Positions 32,478-44,100 of a DNA stretch of 64,000 nt are shown one piece after another; position 1 is the first letter of the stretch, and the number at the start of each line of letters is the position of its first letter. The DNA comes from Akebia trifoliata (taxonomy: Eukaryota > Streptophyta > Magnoliopsida > Ranunculales > Lardizabalaceae). The DNA lies in contig CM030715.1 in assembly GCA_017979445.1 (NCBI GenBank), forward strand, positions 34,221,756 through 34,285,755. The letters are read 5' to 3'. A program made the position numbers and the translations under genes. Below the pieces are notes generated by a model. That model ran no database searches. It worked only from the letters and a program-made list of their open reading frames with translations, and was not told where the DNA came from.

Positions 32478-32810
32478 AGAAGCCCTAAAAAGAGACAAAC
32501 ATTTTTTCAATATATGGATTATAAGTTTCGGAATGGGATGATTTTTTGTGAGGATGATCTCTATGACGAGGAGATCATCCTCACCAAAAATCAACTCATT
32601 CCAAAATTTCTAACCCCATCAAAAGTGGTTTACAAAAAACAGATGATTCAGAATTCTTTAACTTGTAAATTAGAGTTAGAAATTTTGAAATGAGCTGATA
32701 TTTGGTGAGGATGATCTATTTACTATAGAGATCATACTCACAAAAAATCAGCCCATTCTGAAACTTGGAACCCCTATTTTGAAAAATGTTTGACTCTCTT
32801 TAAGACCTCC
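32478..32810. mobile_element. Foldback element with nested hairpins
   Basis: The outer arms (from AGAAGCCCTAAAAAGAGAC and, reversed, GGAGGTCTTAAAGAGAGTC) pair over about 90 bp. Inside each arm is a second palindrome: 32530-32602 (GTGAGGATGATCTC against GAGATCATCCTCAC) and 32686-32761 (GTGAGGATGATCT against AGATCATACTCAC). Non-coding, probably a MITE. Confidence 0.7.
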
Positions 32811-32839
32811 AAATATGAAACCCCCCCTTGAGACATGTC

Positions 32840-32945
32840 CCCCTATGCCACCATCATAGAACTATAGATCATTTACCTCGGGATACACAAGAAAAAAATT
32901 GTGGTATGTGTATCTCGACGCAAATGATTTACGATTTTTTTATGG
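32840..32945. mobile_element. Fragment of the hAT-like MITE family
   Basis: Contains TAGAACTATAGATCATTTACCTCGGGATACAC and an inverted partner GTGTATCTCGACGCAAATGATTTACGAT, the core hairpin words of copies B and C. The outer arms are missing. Confidence 0.45.
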
Positions 32946-33374
32946 GGACGTGTGTCAAAGGCGGGACGTTAGAAAATTGTTATATATATATGGGGGGGAG
33001 GTTGCATGGACTGAGGGACCATGTAGAGTATGGATCAAGGTACACATTTAGACGACATAGACTATTATGTTGGTCCAAATGACAACTTAGTCCTCTTTTT
33101 TGTCGTCGTGATTGGGTTGGGAAAAAAATCTCAAAGAAAAAGTATTTTTCGGCGTCGGATCTTAAGTTAAAAAATGAACGACCATTGAACTCTTATATTA
33201 AAATTTTAAATCCAACGGCGAAAAAAATATCTTTTTTCAATTTTTTTTTCTTTCTATTTAGTTCATAGAATTTCATGCTATACATACATGTGGCACCCGA
33301 TGATGTATTTGGGCACTATGTTGACATATGATCCATGGATATAGATGGTCATTCACTCCATATAACCTCGTCTT

Positions 33375-33375
<1 letters not shown>

Positions 33376-33441
<66 letters not shown>
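33376..33441. repeat. Compound CT/TA microsatellite
   Basis: An uninterrupted CT run is followed by a TA run, directly read, about 550 bp upstream of the BORCS6-like start. Confidence 0.95.
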
Positions 33442-33445
<4 letters not shown>

Positions 33446-33993
33446 AATTCATTTTGTAAAAAAAATCATATAATTTTATTGATACATTCGAGAAATTAAA
33501 TGTTTCACAAGTAGTGAATTAGATTTTTTATCATAACCTTAATGAAAATTTTTCACAAGAATCGATATATTTATTTCATAACTATAAGTAAGTGCACAAA
33601 TATACACGTGAAAGAGAAATGGATATAGAAAGTCTTGTTGTTGAGATCTATCCATATCTAAACATCTTTGTAATTCTTTATTTAAAATTATATTTGAACC
33701 ACAGACAAGATTTAGTGGGTTATCAAATAATACATAGTTGTTATTTTATTTTATTAATAATTTTATAAAATTTCTCAAAGTAAATAATATAGATAATTTT
33801 GTCAAATATATTATTGAAGATTATGTCATTTTGCCATTTAATTATAATAATAATAATATATATATATATATATTTCAAATAAATCGAAATTTTCATGATT
33901 CCTCGAATATTTATCAAAGTCCGGACTCCGGAGGCACCCGAAATTAGAAAACCATTTGGACAGTTAAAACGTCGCAGATACAATCGCGGGAAA

Positions 33994-36900
33994 ATGGAAG
34001 AAACGCCAATCCATCCCTCAACGAACCCAGAAACCCTAATCTCAAAACCAGATCAAGATCTAATAGAGAACTCTCCCCAAAACCCTTCTGATTCCCAGGA
34101 AGATAGTTCTGAACCGAAACCCTCGTTCGATCAAAATGACATTTTGAGAGCTCTCGAGATCGTTGAGAGGGATTCGGTGGCCATTGCTGAAAGCTACATC
34201 TCTCTCTTCTCTTCTCTCCGCTTGGCTCTCTCTGAGGTCAGTATTTACTTAGTTTCTGAAATTAAATGCTTCGCAATTCCTTCAAGGTTCGTTCATCGCA
34301 ATTATAATTGAATTTTTCGCCAAAAAAAATAAAAAATTAAAGTTAACTGAAATTTGCATAATTATAAGTTTGGATGGAAAACTACTCATTCGAGGAGTTA
34401 TTCTTTCATTCAATTGTGTTTAAAGCCATCTCTTCTGTTAATCAGGAATTTTTTTTATTTTTTTGAAGAATCACTTTGTATTGGAGAAACAAAAGTCCAC
34501 CAACTAATATCTGTAGAATTTTAGCATAAAAGCTCCATAATTTGTTCTTAATTGTATATAGTTCCATTTCTTGTTAAAGATTTTTATTATCAGTATATTT
34601 GATGAATTATTGTGTTTCTTAAAGGTTACTAGCAGTTCAGTCGATCACATGCGCTGCTTCAGTGATGTTGCTGGCCGCCTACAAGAATCAGGTAAACCCA
34701 AAATTCATCGAAGGTTATTAATTTATGCTTGTTCTTGTTATTTGATGTCCATCCAGACTGTTAAATTGAGAACTATATTAGAAACTCATATATGTTGTAA
34801 AATAATAACTGTTCTGAAAAAAAGAAAAAAAAAATCATCATTTTGTGCTCACCTGGGAATCTACTAAATTTGAAGGAAAGAATTTTCTTTCACAGAATTC
34901 CAATATGTAACTTCAATGGGTTTAGTATATCATAAGAGTTGTGATAATATGTCTCCCACACGTGGCCTACTCAAAATACTCCCCTGATGTGGTATGTGCT
35001 AGAACCATAGATTTTATGCCTCGGGATACACATGCACATCCCCATAAATATGTGCTGTTGTGTATCCCGAGGAGTAAAGATCTATGGTTCTAGCATATGC
35101 CACGTCAGGAGAGTGTTTTGAGTATGCCACTTGGGGGAGTCAAAAAGTCATTACTTGTATCATAATTCTGTGTGTCTCTGTGTTTTGATAAGTAAATTTT
35201 GCTACTTTCTCGTCGCGGTTCATAAACTGCTAATCTGTTATCTGCCAAAATCAATGGATTCGTGACATTGAGGTAATTAACACAAAACTACACATATCAA
35301 GAAAAACAGGAAGATTGAACTAGTCTTATTTGATTTTATTCAAAGATTAGCTTACATAATGTTTTAACTCTAGGGCATCTAATCCCAAGAATGGGAGTGA
35401 AATTGAAAGTATACCCAAGGTTCAATGTCTCATTTCATATTTTTCCTTCTCGACCGTGTCATCTGTTCCAATTAAAGTATCAATAAACATAAAGGGGCTA
35501 TGTGTTAAGATTTAGAGACAAGGAAATTATTTTCTTGGCAAACACGAAGGCTAAGGACTAATGTAGCCTGAAAAGAATGAAGTACACTTCTGAGTCTAAA
35601 CTACTTGAGAACATCTTAACTCTGTATGGTGTTCAATATCAATAACATGAAATGGACATAATAATTATGCCCTTGGCACTATGCCACTGTGACCACCTGA
35701 ATCTTTTTAGCAGTTTACAATGTCCAATGGTCTGTAGATTGATGGTAGCCCGCTATTTGTTCCATTTGGATTGGAGGCTGCTAAGAAGATTCAAACATGG
35801 TAAAATTTTGGTAAAAAATGATGTATTAAATTGCTGAATTAGATGGATTTAATGTGGGTTAGGTTGTAGCAAAGTGGAAGCTAGGGTTTGGTATGGGTTA
35901 GTCAAGATTTGTAGGATTTAGGGGGCTGGTAAAATTAAATTCGATGTATGAGCATAACTATAACAGAGAGCAAAGAAGTAGGAAGAATCTCACCATTTGT
36001 AAGGGACTCTATAGACTGCTCACTGAAGGTTCGAGTCTCACCATCAAAATGGAGTCACTCCTTTATTATTATTATTTCACTAGATTAAGAAAAATGGTGA
36101 GATCTTCTCACTGAAGGCTCGAGTCTCACCATCAAAATGGAGTCACTCCTTTATTATTATTCTTATTCTTATTTTTATTTCACTAGATTAAGAAAAATTG
36201 AATGCATGATGACAAGAATCTCAATAAAATGCTGCTGATTAGAAATGATTCTATTTAAGCGAATAAGCATGACTTCTTCATAGTTAACTCCACAAATATC
36301 AAATGCCTATAAACATTTTGATGATGCGAATATCTTTATGAATACCTTCATTTAATGTGCACCCTTTCATTTCATTATTTACTTTGCAGCACTTGATGCA
36401 GCAACCAGGGGAAACCGTCATATAAATTCATGTCTTAGGTAGTAATTTCTTCCCTTAACTTTTTAATCATGTTTATTTGAAAGACCGTGGAAACAACAGA
36501 AATGGAAGTGTGGTTTGCAAGGGGGTTCATTTCAGGCCATTCCTGTCAACTTTGTTACACTGATACAAACGTGTCAGTGACACAAACACAAGGCACTTGA
36601 CACGGATCCTTTCGGAACCGAAAACGCAATAAAACTGTATCATAATATAATATTTTTGTTGCAGTTAATTCTAAGTTTTTTTTTTTAAAAGACCGAACTA
36701 TATGAAAAATAAAAAGAGAATATTTCCATCCATAGACCATAATGCTGCCAATTTACTGTGGATAAATATTAGTTGATTTATGGTTTTTAAAACAGCTAAA
36801 GTTGTGTCTATTTCTTCATCTCGGGATTTTTTTTTGCTGCAGATTAAATGAGGAAATGAAGGGCGTCGAGAGTCAAGCTATGCAACTGTATCCTTTCATC

Positions 36901-37122
36901 TTTATTTCTGTTTTTTTAATACTTTCATTCATCTATGTTTACACTGTTGGGAGTCATGTCAAGTTTGGCTTGGTCTCTCTCTCTCACACACACGCACTCC
37001 TAGCTGGGGATGTAAATTTTGGCTTCTCTTGCTTGCTTGCTTAACTGCTGTGAAGAAAGGTATTGAGGCGGCACGTAGATGCTCTGGACTCGGCTGTGAA
37101 CAAGCTTGTCCGTCTACCATAG
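33994..37122 (+). CDS. BORCS6/lyspersin-like protein, 5 exons, 156 aa
   Basis: Exons 33994-34236, 34625-34691, 36390-36438, 36843-36887 and 37056-37122 join in frame to 156 residues. The first ~55 residues are polar and disordered (MEETPIHPSTNPETL..). About 56-156 is helical: LRALEIVERDSVAIAESYIS, VDHMRCFSDVAGRLQES, GNRHINSCLRLNEEMKGVES and HVDALDSAVNKLVRLP. This pattern matches plant proteins annotated with the BLOC-1-related complex subunit 6 C-terminal helix domain. In animals BORC places lysosomes by recruiting Arl8; the plant role is not established. Intron 4 (36888-37055) has a U12-type donor GTATCCTTT and branch site TTGCTTAAC 11 nt before the acceptor. Intron 2 contains MITE copy C and an 88-bp tandem duplication. 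GCGGGAAA (33986-33993), an E2F-site match, abuts the ATG. Confidence 0.8.
34936..35157. mobile_element. Palindromic hAT-like MITE, copy C (222 bp), in BORCS6-like intron 2
   Basis: Flanked by a perfect 8-bp direct repeat TATCATAA (34928-34935 and 35158-35165). Left end GAGTTGTGATAATATGTCTC; right end reversed CAAGTAATGACTTTTTGACTC. Arms share GGC.TACTCAAAA, the ACCATAGAT.TT word and TCGGGATACACA with an inverted partner. 8-bp duplications are the hallmark of hAT transposition. Confidence 0.9.
36019..36198 (+). repeat. 88-bp tandem duplication in BORCS6-like intron 2
   Basis: CTCACTGAAGG(T/C)TCGAGTCTCACC starts both units (36019 and 36107). Each continues through GGAGTCACTCCTTTATTATT and CACTAGATTAAGAAAAA. 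The second unit carries an extra TTATTC-type expansion. Confidence 0.85.
36888..37055 (+). other. U12-type intron of the BORCS6-like gene
   Basis: The donor is CT/GTATCCTTT, an exact match to the minor-spliceosome consensus RTATCCTTT. The branch-like TTGCTTAAC (A at 37044) lies 11 nt upstream of the acceptor GAAG/A, inside the 10-16-nt window typical of U12 introns. The acceptor has no long polypyrimidine tract. Splicing here restores the reading frame (..QAMQ-L-KVLRRHVD..). Confidence 0.85.
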
Positions 37123-38997
37123 CTGTGGCCTTGCCCAACATATTGGAATCATGCAAGGATAACTTCACGGCTGAAGACTATTAAAAAAATTCTCCTGTTC
37201 ATGTCTTGTATCCTATGTGCTTAGCATTGTCAAAGGGATCAACTTTGATATTTTGATTGAATATGCAAAACAATGGATTAGAATATTAAGTATTTTTAAC
37301 ATTTCTTAAAGAGCAATTTTTCTATTTGAAATTCATGTTCATTGTATGTGAGTACTTGCAATGAGCACAAATCATATTATGGACTAAGACCATGTCTCAA
37401 ATTTTGGAATTCTCCTAAAAGCTCTCGAATGCAAGTACCATATGGTCTCTCAAAAATAGAATATGTTAAAATAATGTTATATTTGACATTATTTTTAGAA
37501 TATCTCAAAATTGATTAGGAAAGAACTATTATTTTTTTATCAAATTGTCATCAAAAGCATAAAAAAATTATTATTTTAGATTCTTTTATACCAAATAATC
37601 ATTTAAAAGAGGCATATAAAATATAACATTTTTTCACTTTATTGTTTTAAAAAAATGGAATTGAAAATGGCAAATATGGCATTGCCATTGTAAATGCTCT
37701 TAGAAATGTGTTTTGAAAAGCTCCCAAAAAATGAAAGAAAAAAAAAAACCATTTTTAAAATGTAATTTAATTAAAAGGAGTATATACCATACAAAGGATA
37801 AGTAGTGAGTGGATTTTGTTCACGTTAAAGTGCAATAAATACACCTTGGGAATGAGTATTAACAATATTTTGATAAGAATAAAAAAGAGTTTTTAAGGGC
37901 ATTTTCGATACAAAATCCAATTTCCAAAGTGTATTTATTGCATTTTAACTACGTTAACAAGATCCTTAATAGACCCTATGAGAGGGGTTTCTTTCTAATA
38001 AACCTAACTTTGAGTGGTGGCTTGATATTTGTTAGTCCATTTATATCTTATCTCATATCTCATAATATTTTTGAAATATCCAAACTACTATTTTATATTT
38101 TTTTCTTATAATAAGGTTTTTCAAAATCATTTTTGATCATCTTGGATATTGGTATGTTCCTAATTTTTAATATTTAAATATATTTTTTAATTTATTTCGA
38201 AGATTATAACAAAAAAATGACAAATGGAGTTGAAATTCTATTTGGTTTTTCAAAATTTTGTAATAACTTTTGATTCAAATATCTATTTTGCAAAATATAA
38301 TGTATGCATTTTGAGTATTCAAGGAGATCTATCCATTATCCAAGTTGAAAAAATGAAAATATATAAAATAAATTTGTATTACATTTACAATGTCGTATTC
38401 ACCACTTTTTACTGTTGAGTTCACAATTTTTATTATTGATTTCATCACTTTATTTAATGCATCATTACCGACTATATAATTAATAACAAAAAAATCTTGC
38501 AATATCATCAAAAGGATTATGAGTCGTAATACTGACACCTACTTTTTGAAACATCTACACTTAGTTAGTAGTTGCACCCCTAGAATTTGGTATATGCACT
38601 AACTAAACTGTTTTCGTCAGTTATGCTCAAACTTCTTTCTCATTACGTCTTCATCCCACAAAGAATTCCATCTTTGACTAAGAGTTGCTTTGAAACTTTA
38701 AAGACATCAAACTTAAATTCTTTTTTGTTTGTTTATCGTATCTACTTTTGTAATGAGAAAAACGATAGAAAAATTAGGGCAAATGGTAGGATCTGATTTA
38801 GATTATGGTTAAAACTCTAATGTACAACATTTGAATGCTTAAAGGCATTCACAAATATTTTTAGAAAGTATTGATAACAAGAACTTGTTGATAATGCATT
38901 AAATCTGGAAACAAACTAATTTTTTTTTGGGTTGTTTATGTCGATCCTAAAAGATTGACATGTGTTAAGCCATGTCAATAAGATACGAGCGACATAA

Positions 38998-39200
38998 CCA
39001 GGATTTTACCCATGTGGGGGCAACTAAGAGTAGAAATTTTTTTGTGGGGATAACTAAGGGTTAAAAAAAAAATATAATTGTGAGGGCAACTAAAAGTGGG
39101 GAAAAAAATTTGTGGGGGCAATAGTGACATATTTTTTTTATCCATTGACATTGAAAATTCTTGTGGGGGCTAAGTACCCCCACTGTAAATCCGCCCCCAA
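38998..39200. repeat. Degenerate G-rich tandem motif, possible hAT remnant
   Basis: The phrase GTGGGGGCAACTAA recurs in diverging forms near 39013, 39047, 39081, 39111 and 39164, bounded by CCAGGATTTTACCC and GTAAATCCGCCCCC. The ends resemble non-coding termini of plant TTF-zinc-finger hAT elements, but this assignment is weak. Confidence 0.35.
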
Positions 39201-39445
39201 CCCCTTGACATAGCTTAAGCCACATCGACAAGAGATGACCGTCATTGAATAAGTCATGTCAGATGTGTCTGTTTGACATTTTGTTTTGGTATCTAAAAAT
39301 TATGTGTCAACAAGACATGAGCAATGCAACATTATCAATGTTGACAAGACTCGGATGACTTAAGACATGTCAACATGACTCAGGTGCCACGACTTAAGTC
39401 ATGTTAGACGTGTCCTATTGACACAAAGTATTTTCTGTGAAATGT

Positions 39446-39481
39446 AAAACACAAAACACAAAACACAAAACACAAAACACA
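39446..39481. repeat. AAAACAC microsatellite
   Basis: Five tandem AAAACAC units, directly read. Confidence 0.9.
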
Positions 39482-39894
39482 AAGAGCAATAAATTCATGG
39501 AAAGATACAAGTTTTATCTATAACTTTTGAATCATCAGATTCATTATAACTGTGGTCATATGATTGAACGATTTTCTTTTTAAATTGAATTCTTGCGATT
39601 CATTCATTAGAGTTCAAACAAATGAAATAAATCAATGAGAAAACTTAAAAATAAAATGAAATTTCAATACTAATCATATTCCATTGTTGTAATCCGTTGA
39701 AATAATAGTTTTTAGAACATTTTGAACCGTAGAATCAATAGAAAATGAAAGAACTAAGAAGAGTTCTTTTCTTCATCTTCTCCATTGACATGAGCATAAA
39801 TTTAAGATTTTAAATGTCCGATTATTATGGTGGGTTCAAATACCAATACAAATGAGAGTCATACGTCAATTTTTTTTAAGCGAGTGAAGATCAT

Positions 39895-40510
39895 CATTTT
39901 AAAACTCGTTCGAGACTGAGATGTATCGTTCGAGTTAACTTGGTATCGGGGTTGAACGAGACCAACTCACAAACCTATTTGAGACGTCCACGTTCGGACG
40001 AGATTTTGTAAAATCTCGTCCGAGACAAACGATACCTAAAAACAATGAATAAATTGCAAGACAAACGATATGTATCAGATGAGATTTTCAAAATCTTTCG
40101 AGTTAAACGAGATGAACAAGTTAAACGTTCTCAACTCTATATTCTTTCACCTAAATCGATTTTTTTTCATCTTCTTAATCAAGTGAACGAAAAAAAAAGG
40201 TTTTGGGGGAAAATTTTATTTTTTTCATCCGATTCAAGACGAAATCAAATGAAGAAGATGAAACATATGTAATAATGCAAATATTTTATTTATTTATTTA
40301 TTTATTTTGATAGGTATATTATGATTTTTTTAATTACTTTTATATTTTTGTGTCTTCACTTTTTAATAGGAATCATTTTTGAATGTTTTTAGATTTTTTA
40401 AATGGTTAAAAATCATTATCTCAATGTTGAACGAAACGAGATGTATCATCCGAATTAACTCGATATCAGGATTAAATGAGATGATACATGAAACCGAATT
40501 TAAAAACCAT
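39895..40510. mobile_element. Repeat family 3 element (TIR TTTTAAAACTCG), copy 1
   Basis: Begins CATTTTAAAACTCGTTCGAG and ends ACCGAATTTAAAAACCAT, an imperfect inverted partner. Inside are repeated GAGATGTATC.TTCGAGTTAACTTGG words and inverted GTCCGAGACAAACGATA. It is related to 50030-50420 and to a fragment near 40665-40730. Non-coding. Confidence 0.55.
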
Positions 40511-41152
40511 ATCTCAAAAAGTGGGTGCCATTATTCTCACTAAAAAATTATTATTATTATTATTTTCTTAACAAATGAGAGAGAAAACAAATTAAAAAAA
40601 TAGTTATTGGTGTGAAATAAACGTTAAAATCGGTTTAAAATAAAACTTGGCCGACGCGAAATGAGTTGAACGAGTCGACTTGGTATCGGTAAGGCGGCGA
40701 GTCGACCTGGGGAACTGGTATTTAAAATCTGTGAAAATTATTCACTCGACATGCTCATCAAACCACCGTCTCTTCTTTCTTGAGGTTTGCTTATAACTTC
40801 GTTACAGTTTTTCGATTTCTCATTTATTTCTTCTTTCTTTCATTTGTGTTCTTCGCTCATCGATTTGTTTCTGCTTATGTTTAGGGTAAGGTAAGACATT
40901 CAGACCAAGTATCGTGGTGGCTAGTTTTCAATCCAAAACTAGGTCGAGACGAATCGTAGTATGTTTTGAGACCTAAAAAAGGCATTTTTGTAAGTTGTTT
41001 CTGCTTGTTCTCCCATTTTGATTCCACACTTTTAATCTTGGGTTTTTGAGTTCAATTTTTTTTTATCTAGGGTTCTTGAGAAATTGATCAAAAAGTCTTT
41101 TTTTTTTTCTTTCTTTCTTTGTGGAATCTCGATTTTAGTTTTCTACAAATAA

Positions 41153-44100
41153 ATGGCACACTTAGGTGGTGGTGCGGAAGCACACGCCCGATTCAAACAG
41201 TACGAGTACCGAGCCAATTCGAGTCTTGTCTTGACCACCGACTCTCGTCCCCGCGACACCCATGAGCCGACTGGTGAGCCTGAATCTCTCTGGGGTAAGA
41301 TTGACCCCAAAAGCTTTGGTGACCGGGTTTACAAAGGAAGACCTGCTGAGCTTGAAGAAAAGCTTAAGAAAAGCAAGAAGAAGAAAGAACGCGAGCCTCT
41401 TACTTCGGAATCTATTCCAAAAAGGGATCGTAAGCGCCGTCGTCTTGGAGAAGAGAGTGTTCTTAATCTTCCTGAAGAAGGTGTGTACAAGCCGAAGACG
41501 AAGGAAACCCGTGCTGCTTATGAGGCCTTGCTTAGTGTTATTCAACAACATTTAGGTGGGCAACCGCAAGACGTACTTTGCGGTGCTGCCGATGAGGTTT
41601 TGGCGGTTATGAAGAATGAGAAGGTCAAGAATCCTGAAAAGAAGAAGGAGATTGAAAAACTGTTGAATGTAATTCCAAACAATACGTTTGATCAGTTGGT
41701 ATCAATTGGGAGACTTATTACGGATTACCAAGATGGGGGTGATGCATCGGTGGCCACAGCTACTAATGCCGATGATGCTCTTGATGATGATATTGGTGTT
41801 GCTGTTGAGTTTGAAGAGGACGACGAGGAAGAGGAGAGTGATTACGATCAGGTTCAGGAGGATGAAGAGGATGAAGATGATGGGTTGGATGCCCATGGAT
41901 CTGGGGCTATGCAGATGGGTGGTGGGATCGATGACGATGATATGGAAGAAGCCAATGAGGGTATGACCCTAAATGTTCAAGACATTGATGCGTATTGGCT
42001 TCAGAGGAAGATCTCGCAAGCATATGAAGAGATTGATCCACAACATTGTCAGAAACTTGCTGAAGGTGTACTTAAAATACTTGTTGAAGGTGATGATAGG
42101 GATGTGGAGAATGGGCTTGTAAAGCTTTTAGATTTTGATAAGTTCAGTCTAATCAAGTTTCTTTTACGGAACCGGTTGAAGATAGTGTGGTGTACTCGCT
42201 TGGCAAGAGCAGAGGATCAGGAGGAGAGAAAAAAGATTGAGGAAGAAATGATGGGTTCGGGTCCGGATTTGGTTGCAATTCTTGAGCAGTTGTACGCCAC
42301 TAGGGCAACTGCTAAAGAACGGCAGAAGAACTTGGAGAAGAGTATAAGAGAAGAAGCTCGGCGTTTGAAAGATGAGAGTGGTGGTGGTGGAGATGAGGAC
42401 AGAGATAGGAGGAGAGGGGTTATTGATAGAGATGGAGAGAGTGGTTGGTTGAAGGGGCAACGCCAATTGCTTGACCTTGATAGCATTGCTTTTAATCAAG
42501 GTGGGCTTCTGATGGCAAATAAGAAATGCGAGCTTCCACAGGGGTCTTATCGGAATCATAGTAAGGGATATGAAGAAGTTCACGTGCCAGCATTGAAGCC
42601 AAAGCCACTCGCTCCAGGTGAAGAGCTTATAAAGATATCTGTAATGCCTGATTGGGCGCAACCCGCTTTTCAAGGGATGACTCAGCTGAACAGGATTCAG
42701 AGTAAAGTCTATGAGACCGCCCTTTTTACTGCGGAGAACATCTTGTTGTGTGCTCCAACTGGTGCTGGGAAAACAAACGTTGCAATGCTAACCATACTTC
42801 AGCAGATTGCACTTCATAGGAACCCAGATGGGTCATTTAACACCAACGATTACAAGATTGTTTATGTGGCACCGATGAAAGCTCTTGTTGCTGAAGTAGT
42901 TGGAAATTTGTCCAATCGTTTGCAACATTATGATGTCAAGGTAAAGGAGCTAAGTGGAGACCAGTCTTTGACTCGCCAACAAATCGATGAAACACAGATA
43001 ATTGTCACGACTCCTGAGAAGTGGGATATTATAACTAGAAAATCTGGAGATCGGACTTATACCCAACTTGTGAAACTTCTTATTATAGATGAGATTCATC
43101 TTCTTCATGATAACAGAGGACCTGTGCTTGAAAGTATCGTTGCAAGAACAGTTAGGCAAATTGAGACCACGAAAGAGCATATACGGTTAGTGGGTTTATC
43201 TGCTACACTCCCCAATTATGAAGACGTGGCTTTATTTTTACGGGTTGATATGGGAAAGGGGCTTTTCCATTTCGATAATAGCTACAGACCTTGTCCACTC
43301 GCTCAGCAGTATATCGGAATCACAGTCAAGAAGCCTTTACAGAGATTCCAATTGATGAACGAAATCTGTTATGAAAAGGTGATGGCCGTAGCTGGAAAGT
43401 ATCAAGTCCTTATATTCGTTCACTCGAGAAAAGAAACGACCAAAACTGCTCGTGCAATACGAGATTCCGCTCTTGCTAATGACACTCTAGGTCGTTTCCT
43501 GAAAGAAGATAGTGCAAGTCGTGAGATTCTCCACAGTCATACAGAACTTGTTAAGAGCAATGATCTCAAAGACCTATTGCCATATGGGTTCGCTATTCAT
43601 AATGCCGGAATGGCAAGGGTTGACCGTCAACTCGTTGAGGATCTCTTTGGTGATGGTCACGTACAAGTGTTGGTTTCCACTGCTACTCTTGCTTGGGGTG
43701 TTAATTTACCGGCTCACACTGTGATTATCAAAGGCACCCAGATTTACAATCCGGAGAAAGGAGCTTGGACTGAACTAAGTCCTCTGGATGTTATGCAGAT
43801 GCTTGGCCGTGCAGGAAGGCCTCAGTTTGACACTTATGGTGAGGGGATTATCTTGACAGGGCATAGTGAACTGCAGTACTATCTCTCGCTAATGAATCAA
43901 CAACTTCCTATTGAAAGCCAGTTTGTGTCCAAATTGGCTGATCAGTTGAATGCAGAAATTGTTCTTGGAACAGTTCAGAATGCTAGAGAAGCTTGCAATT
44001 GGATGGGCTACACGTACTTGTATGTTCGTATGCTGAGGAATCCAACTCTCTATGGTATAGCACCTGATGTTCTGACTAGAGACATAACATTGGAAGAGCG

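Larger units (their letters stand above)
37123..41152. other. Repeat-rich spacer upstream of Brr2
   Basis: No gene was recognised. It holds a degenerate G-rich reiterated repeat (38998-39200), an AAAACAC microsatellite (39446-39481), an inverted-repeat element (39895-40510), a TTTA microsatellite (about 40288-40310) and, from about 40,740, a C/T-rich region that is probably the Brr2 leader. The small ORFs look random. Confidence 0.5.

Noticed and set aside
36026..36045. GGTTCGAGTCTCACC, resembling a tRNA T-arm / B box
   Set aside because: No A box, no acceptor stem and no cloverleaf could be assembled. The word recurs only through the 88-bp tandem duplication.
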